A stretch of DNA of 34,304 nt from Candidatus Nanopelagicales bacterium. GTDB lineage: Bacteria > Actinomycetota > Actinomycetes > S36-B12 > UBA10799. The notes beneath the pieces are model-generated. The model saw nothing but the letters and a program-made list of their open reading frames with translations, had not been told where the DNA came from and made no database searches. Numbering within the stretch: the stretch's first letter is position 1; every line of letters starts with the position of its first letter. Shown one piece after another: positions 29,303 to 34,304 of the stretch. The stretch is taken from the NCBI GenBank assembly GCA_030157755.1, contig JAOAUD010000005.1, positions 1 to 34,304 on the forward strand, written 5' to 3'. The position numbers were made by a program, and so were the translations under genes.

Positions 29303-30105
29303 CACCCGAGCCCCAACCAGCCCCAGTCAACGTCTATCTCGGCACGCCAGTTGCAGGTGGTGTGGTTGCTCACGACTACATGCATTCGGTGTTCGCGATT
29401 CAGCGACACTTCGACAAGCTTGGTTGGGGCCTGAAGGTCGTCACCCAACCCGACGGACTCGTCACCCGTCCACGCAATGCCTTCGCCAGCGTGGTCGTGC
29501 GTAGCGACGAGTTCACGCACCTCCTGATGCTCGATGCGGACGTAGTGATCGCTCCGGAATCCGTGGAACGGATGGTTCGTGCGCAGCACGATGTGGTGGG
29601 TGCGGGAGTGCCGTTACGCCAAGTGGACTGGAACAAGGTCCGCGACCACCTCGACTTGATTCCTGCGGCAACGGCGGCCGAACTTCGCGCCGTTTCGCAC
29701 CGCTTTGCTGCCTGGTTCGAACCGGCCGGTGGCGCTCGAGTTCCGGTGAATGGATTCCTACCTGCCAGAGTGATCGGATCAGCCGCATTGCTGATCTCAC
29801 GCGACGCGTTATGCCGGATGGTGGAGCTGGATGCAGTCGACGCATTCAAGTTCGGCGCCCACGCCTCCGACGGGCAAGAATCGGGCTGGACCTTCTTTGA
29901 CCCCTATGTCAGTGACGACGGCGTCTACCTGTCCGAGGACTATGCTTTCTGCGACCGGCTGCGCAGCATCGGTGGTGAGGTATGGGTCGATTTGGAGTCA
30001 CCGACAACCCACGTAGGGCCGGTACCGATCGAGGGGGAAATCTCAACGACCCTCGCCGCCGCGACGCAGGCGGCACAAGCGCGACGAGCTCGCGGCACGA
30101 ACTAG
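29299..30105 (+). CDS. GT-A glycosyltransferase translationally coupled to the precursor gene
   Basis: 'VNVYLGTPVAGGVVAHDYMHSVFAIQRHF...FTHLLMLDADVVIAPESVERMV' (DAD motif). In-frame GTG at 29299 overlaps precursor TGA (GTGA); ORF-track start at 29227 lies inside the precursor and is probably wrong. Confidence 0.82.
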   Translation: MTPEPQPAPVNVYLGTPVAGGVVAHDYMHSVFAIQRHFDKLGWGLKVVTQPDGLVTRPRNAFASVVVRSDEFTHLLMLDADVVIAPESVERMVRAQHDVVGAGVPLRQVDWNKVRDHLDLIPAATAAELRAVSHRFAAWFEPAGGARVPVNGFLPARVIGSAALLISRDALCRMVELDAVDAFKFGAHASDGQESGWTFFDPYVSDDGVYLSEDYAFCDRLRSIGGEVWVDLESPTTHVGPVPIEGEISTTLAAATQAAQARRARGTN

Positions 30106-30130
30106 GCCGCATCACAACCAGGAGGCAGAC

Positions 30131-30322
30131 ATGTTCGGTATCGGCGGATTCAGTGGTGGAAGCGCCAATGGCCCTCACTACGAGATTGAAGTCAACGAGG
30201 GCTCAGTCAACATGAAGAGGTTCACGTCTGTCGCCAATGAACGACACGGCAACGGCTATCGGATGGCACACGTCTACATGCAGCAAGGCAACACCATCGT
30301 GGTGTGGGAGCGGGTTAGCTAG
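30131..30322 (+). CDS. 63-aa DUF4177-like small protein
   Basis: MFGIGGFSGGSANGPHYEIEVNEGSVNMKRFTSVANERHGNGYRMAHVYMQQGNTIVVWERVS; strong AGGAGG RBS; 'GYRMAHVYMQQGNTIVVWER' recalls DUF4177. Confidence 0.75.
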   Translation: MFGIGGFSGGSANGPHYEIEVNEGSVNMKRFTSVANERHGNGYRMAHVYMQQGNTIVVWERVS

Positions 30323-31235
30323 TCATGCCAGCAACGGCCGCCAAGGCCTGAGCGACTGGCACCCTATTTTGCAGGTGTGCGAGGTAGGCGTTCGGATCCT
30401 CTACGCGCAGAGTTGCCGCATCCCAGTGGGCATCGAAGTGAGCAGCATCAAACGTGTTGTTTCCGTGAACGAGGTAAATGTAGAGCTCGGGAAGATCGAG
30501 CAGAGCAACCGTGCCTCTAATGACAATCGCCTCTGCCACCGGAGAGTCCTCGCCGCGGCGCAGCGCCGGGTACTCAATGAGCGCTTCGCGGCGAGCAACC
30601 ATCGACCCTTCCCATAGACGCCGCGTCCCGATGGCGATCCGCGGGCCGTCGGTCCACAAGATGGTCCAGCGTTCCAAGAAGCACGCATCCGCACCGGAAT
30701 CGTGAAGGACTCCGACCTGCCACCAGAGGCGATCGGGGTCGGACAGATCGTCGTCGTCCCACTGGCACACAAGTTCCCCATGCGCATTCGCGACCGCAGT
30801 GTTGCGGAGTTCACCAAGGGTCTTGTCAGTACTCGCGAGCCTCACCATCCGAATGCGTTCATCAGCAAGCCCGGCAACATAGTCGGCGAGATCATCCGTC
30901 GGCCCGTCGTCAATGATGACCAACTCGCGGTTGGGGTAGGACTGACGCTGGAAACACTCGACCGCGAGGCGCGCACTGGCAGGCCGAGCAGCCGTCACCA
31001 TGAGGCCACTGACCAGTGGTGGCGACGACCCGAGTATGGGTCGCGAATGCAGATGCGATGGTTCGGCTCCCTGAGCTGAAATCAGGCGCAGCGGCGCGTC
31101 AGATGCTAGGGGTTCGTCGAACACGTCCTCAGCCTGCCGCAGCAATCGGCGCTGTCGCACCTCAGCAAGAGCGCGAGGTCCTCGCCGGAGTTCACCCGTG
31201 ACGGTGAGTTTGGGCGCCGGGCTCCCGGGTACCAC
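30315..31235 (-). CDS. GT2 family glycosyltransferase
   Basis: 'RLAVECFQRQSYPNRELVIIDDGPTDDL...ELVCQWDDDDLSDPDRLWWQV' classic GT2 with acidic DxD-type cluster; GTG start at 31235 uncertain. Confidence 0.85.
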   Translation of the reverse strand: MVPGSPAPKLTVTGELRRGPRALAEVRQRRLLRQAEDVFDEPLASDAPLRLISAQGAEPSHLHSRPILGSSPPLVSGLMVTAARPASARLAVECFQRQSYPNRELVIIDDGPTDDLADYVAGLADERIRMVRLASTDKTLGELRNTAVANAHGELVCQWDDDDLSDPDRLWWQVGVLHDSGADACFLERWTILWTDGPRIAIGTRRLWEGSMVARREALIEYPALRRGEDSPVAEAIVIRGTVALLDLPELYIYLVHGNNTFDAAHFDAHWDAATLRVEDPNAYLAHLQNRVPVAQALAAVAGMTS

Positions 31236-31296
31236 AACGACGAAGATCGCGTCCGCAGACCATCGGCCCGCGAGCGCCTCACTCTAGGAGGTCGCT

Positions 31297-31569
31297 ATGA
31301 ACACTCTCGCAAAGATCGCACTCGGCACAGTCGCAACCGGAGCAGTGGCCCTCGCAGCCGTATCGCCGGCAATGGCTGCTCCACAGACTCCAGCAGTCGA
31401 CATGGCAGTCGCAACGCCGACGACCGTCAGCGCACCGGCCCCGGCCTACCTCGCGTCGAATTCCACAACGCAGGCACCTGCGCCGCAACTCATTGGGCAC
31501 CACAACCCAGCCAAGTTCGGATGCGGCATCTTCACTGCCTGTGGACCGGACCACCTCAACGATTTCTGA
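31297..31569 (+). CDS. small Sec-type secreted peptide with C-terminal CX5C motif
   Basis: Signal peptide MNTLAKIALGTVATGAVALAAVSPAMAA, Ala/Pro/Thr-rich linker, C-terminal HHNPAKFGCGIFTACGPDHLNDF; AGGAGG RBS. Confidence 0.75.
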   Translation: MNTLAKIALGTVATGAVALAAVSPAMAAPQTPAVDMAVATPTTVSAPAPAYLASNSTTQAPAPQLIGHHNPAKFGCGIFTACGPDHLNDF

Positions 31570-31609
31570 TCCAAACTTCACAAGTACCGCACTGATCGCA
31601 GGTCTCGCT

Positions 31610-32140
31610 TCAAGAAAGGCGGGGCCTGCGAGTGCGTGCGGCCCGGGAGCCGCTCGAAGGCTCGCCTGCAGCTTCGATGTAGCGCTTGAGAGCACGAAGG
31701 CGGCGTCGAGTCTCAAGCTCAAACGCCTTCATCGCCACGGCTTCCAAGGGCCGCGCGAACCAAGTCGGCCGACACCGCAGGTTCAGGGTGTAGACGACTT
31801 CACTTTCCGCACCATCTGCGGGATCGGTGCCACGCCCAGGTACCTCGCGATGACGAATCGACGCTGACCAGTTCTCGAAGATGAAGTACGGCTTCACGAG
31901 CGTCACGGCAGCAACAACTGGGCGGTTCAAGGTGACGTAGCGAGTCCGAAAAACTAGGCCGCCGAGGTACCAACGCGCGGCACAGACTGCGACTGCCCCC
32001 TGTTCGGGTACCCGATTGCCCTCCATCCGCGCGCTACGCAGCAGCGTGTCCCAGTCCGTGCGGATCTCGTAGTCGTGAACGACATCGAAGACCTGCTCCG
32101 CTGTGGCATCGATGGTGATCGCGATGACTGCGTGTGCCAT
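31610..32140 (-). CDS. SRPBCC / polyketide cyclase-like family protein
   Basis: 'AVIAITIDATAEQVFDVVHDYEIRTDWDTLLRSARMEG' START-like N-terminus; ATG at 32140 overlaps stop of upstream SRPBCC gene (TGATG). Confidence 0.75.
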   Translation of the reverse strand: MAHAVIAITIDATAEQVFDVVHDYEIRTDWDTLLRSARMEGNRVPEQGAVAVCAARWYLGGLVFRTRYVTLNRPVVAAVTLVKPYFIFENWSASIRHREVPGRGTDPADGAESEVVYTLNLRCRPTWFARPLEAVAMKAFELETRRRLRALKRYIEAAGEPSSGSRAARTRRPRLS

Positions 32141-32718
32141 CACTGACCAACGCAAGAAGCTGCAAATGCAACGGATGGGAGTTGCGAACTAACGCGCGCA
32201 GTCGCAGTCGCGTTGTGCGCGATCGCCTTCAACAGGTACCTCTGGAATCCGCGCAACACGACCCACACCGGGATGCCGAGCAGGGGCGCGAACCGTCGAT
32301 CGATCGAGTACTCGGTTCCGAGTTGAATGGTGGTCGTTGCACCTTGCTCATCCAGGACGTAATAACCGGTGGCAATCTGCACCACCCCATCGGCAAGGTC
32401 GAAGCAGAACACGACCTTAAATCCCGGCTCGGGGTTGAACGTGAACGCGTACTCCCGATTCGGTTCCCACACCGTGATCCGTTGGACGAATCGCTTACCC
32501 GTATCGAAGTAGGCAATCCGTTGGCCACCAACACCAGAGTCAATAACCTCAGCTCGCAGCGGATTGGGAATTCCTAGGAATCGAAAGTAGCGCGGGTGAG
32601 GAAAGCTGTGAATGTCGACGTTGGTGATCTGATCCCACACGTTCGCGATTGGAGCGCGCACTCTTGCAGAGGAGACCATCGAGCGGAACACGCGCGATCG
32701 GTTGGTTCTTGCACTCAC
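32140..32718 (-). CDS. SRPBCC family protein
   Basis: 'VSSARVRAPIANVWDQITNVDIHSFPHPRYFRFLGIPNPLRAEVIDSGVGGQRIAYFDTGKRFVQRITVWEPNREYAFTF'; exact start uncertain (GTG 32718 or ATG 32679 within ORF 32140..32829). Confidence 0.75.
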   Translation of the reverse strand: MSARTNRSRVFRSMVSSARVRAPIANVWDQITNVDIHSFPHPRYFRFLGIPNPLRAEVIDSGVGGQRIAYFDTGKRFVQRITVWEPNREYAFTFNPEPGFKVVFCFDLADGVVQIATGYYVLDEQGATTTIQLGTEYSIDRRFAPLLGIPVWVVLRGFQRYLLKAIAHNATATARVSSQLPSVAFAASCVGQ

Positions 32719-32869
32719 GCGAACAGTCTCGCACGACTTTGCTTCGGCCCGGCCCGAGCGAGTTCCGGCCGAGTTTCGCCCCAACACCCATCGCGAGCGA
32801 CTGGGCCCCGGCGGAACCCGACCGTGCAAACGGAACGATTTGGCGCTTGGTTCTTGGAAAGAAGAAGCG

Positions 32870-33688
32870 CTAAAGCGTCTGCAGTCCGCGTTCAGTGACG
32901 GCGAAGGAGCGATCCTTACGGAACATGACGATCACGGCGATCACAGCCGCGACGGTCACAGCGGCGACCTGAACCAATAGGTTGGTAACGATTCCATTAT
33001 CGGATGCGGGCAGGAACACCGACATGTCCCACAAGCCGTGGGCAACCATTCCCAACACCAGAAGTCCGCGCCAGCGACGGACTGAGTACAGCAGCACGCC
33101 CGCCGTCGACGCGAGTACACACTGGCCGATTACCTGGCCCAGCGGCGAACCATTGGCGAGGTTGGTCGCGTGAAAGAAACCAAACCAAAGGGACGACCAC
33201 AGCATCACCCAGAATTCCGCACGCATCTTCGTTCGCAGCGATCGAAGGATGATCCCGCGAAAGAGTGTCTCCTCGGCGAACCCCACCAGGACACCGGCCG
33301 CAATGATCGCTGCGATCAGACCACCGGAGGGTCCGCCCCACTTGACTCCAATCAAATGTACGACGATTCCGACCGCAAAAAGCACGACACCGACCGTGAG
33401 GATCCCGTACATCGGAAGCCTTGCGGAGTCTGTGAAGACGAAGTCCCAGCGCGCCCACCACAGGAAGATGATGAGCACGAGCGATCCGCCGATGAGTGGA
33501 ATGACCGCAGTCCGGAACGCATTCTCGCCTGAAGCAAACCAGTCGCCGTAAGCGATGCCAGATGACGACGAGAGCCCAATAAAGGCGATGACGTAGGCAA
33601 TGAACACACCGAGTGCAACCGGCACTGACGGCGCGATCCGCGCATTACTTGTGCGCTGATCCGCAGCGCTGACTGTCTTGGTAGTCAT
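32870..33688 (-). CDS. CPBP family intramembrane metalloprotease
   Basis: Multi-TM protein with 'FAEETLFRGIILRSLR', 'FGFFHATN' and 'GLLVLGMVAHGLWD' (CPBP/Abi motifs); GGGGGA RBS. Confidence 0.88.
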   Translation of the reverse strand: MTTKTVSAADQRTSNARIAPSVPVALGVFIAYVIAFIGLSSSSGIAYGDWFASGENAFRTAVIPLIGGSLVLIIFLWWARWDFVFTDSARLPMYGILTVGVVLFAVGIVVHLIGVKWGGPSGGLIAAIIAAGVLVGFAEETLFRGIILRSLRTKMRAEFWVMLWSSLWFGFFHATNLANGSPLGQVIGQCVLASTAGVLLYSVRRWRGLLVLGMVAHGLWDMSVFLPASDNGIVTNLLVQVAAVTVAAVIAVIVMFRKDRSFAVTERGLQTL

Positions 33689-33789
33689 GTGGTCCCCCTG
33701 TGCCAGGTCAAGTCAATGGTTGAGGCTACAAGTAACCTCTGCGAGACCTCGCAGTTAGGTAGAAGCTGGGCCCTAGGCGGGCAGGGGTC

Positions 33790-34260
33790 CTACGGGAGTT
33801 TCAACCCAAGTTCCTTGCGAACGGCCTTCCAGTCCGGGTACTTCTTCTTCCCGAAGCGAATGAGTCGACCGTCGAATTTGTCGGCACCGTTCTTCTTACG
33901 GTCATCGATGAGGATCGCGCCCGAGTTCAGGTGTTTGTGGTGACTCAGGATCAGGCGCTTGTACGCGACGGTCTTGTCGCCGTCACCGAAGTACCGATGC
34001 ACCCACAACAACTTGTCCGACCAAGACGTTGAGTTGTGCCACGAAGCGGTTGACAAGATGTAGGCGTCGTATTCGTCACTGCGCTGGAGCGCGTGAAATG
34101 ACTCGACGGCCCCGGGCATGGGTTCCATCAGGCTAAAGATGCGCGGGATCTCATCCTCACGACCCTTGTACTTCTTGCGCATCTTCTTGCCGACCTTGTC
34201 GAGGCCGGATTGAAAGTCCACAAGGACCCCATCCATGTCGACGTACACGATCTTTGCCAT
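33790..34260 (-). CDS. 5'(3')-deoxyribonucleotidase-like HAD family protein
   Basis: 'VYVDMDGVLVDFQSG' HAD motif I; 'YILSTASWHNSTSWSDKLLWV', 'LILSHHKHLNSGAILIDDRKKNGADKFDGRLIRFG'. Confidence 0.85.
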   Translation of the reverse strand: MAKIVYVDMDGVLVDFQSGLDKVGKKMRKKYKGREDEIPRIFSLMEPMPGAVESFHALQRSDEYDAYILSTASWHNSTSWSDKLLWVHRYFGDGDKTVAYKRLILSHHKHLNSGAILIDDRKKNGADKFDGRLIRFGKKKYPDWKAVRKELGLKLP

Positions 34261-34304
34261 GTGCTCATGGTGGCAGGAGGGTGTTGAAGTACGGGAGTGG
34301 GCGC

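Noticed and set aside
29072-29330. Minus-strand ORFs (77 and 76 aa) over the precursor gene
   Set aside because: Arg/Cys-rich shadow frames opposite a Gly/Ser-rich core; no RBS or plausible product.
1-34304. CRISPR arrays, tRNA/rRNA genes, transposases or integrases
   Set aside because: None recognised on reading; periodic repeats in the window are explained by the chitinase linkers.

Overview
The window is an actinobacterial-type chromosomal segment with moderately high GC. I found no convincing tRNA, rRNA, CRISPR array or transposase. From left to right it carries: small secreted and zinc-ribbon ORFs; an Ada/AlkA fusion plus MGMT (DNA alkylation repair); a response-regulator-like/thioredoxin-reductase-like flavoprotein; a cytochrome P450; a two-CBM2 GH18 chitinase divergent from an EndoH-like GH18 lipoprotein; an FHA-HTH protein; an NmrA-like reductase; an Ntn-hydrolase; a RibD-like reductase; a coupled histidine kinase / response regulator / REC-PAS-GGDEF-EAL operon; a hemerythrin protein; an MFS transporter; and then an apparent RiPP (peptide natural product) island at about 22.9-31.6 kb. 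The island contains an NHLM-type export cassette (HlyD-like, C39-peptidase ABC, second ABC), a 62-aa double-glycine-leader precursor with a Ser/Thr/Gly-rich 33-aa core and a CX5C pair, three glycosyltransferases (one coupled to the precursor through a GTGA overlap), and a 63-aa DUF4177-like protein. A Sec-type secreted peptide that also has a CX5C motif lies at the island's edge. I see no lanthionine synthetase, YcaO or radical SAM gene in the window, so a glycosylated peptide (glycocin-like, possibly a new subclass) is the best hypothesis. It is the most interesting part of the window. Product names come from motif recognition by eye. No database search was run.
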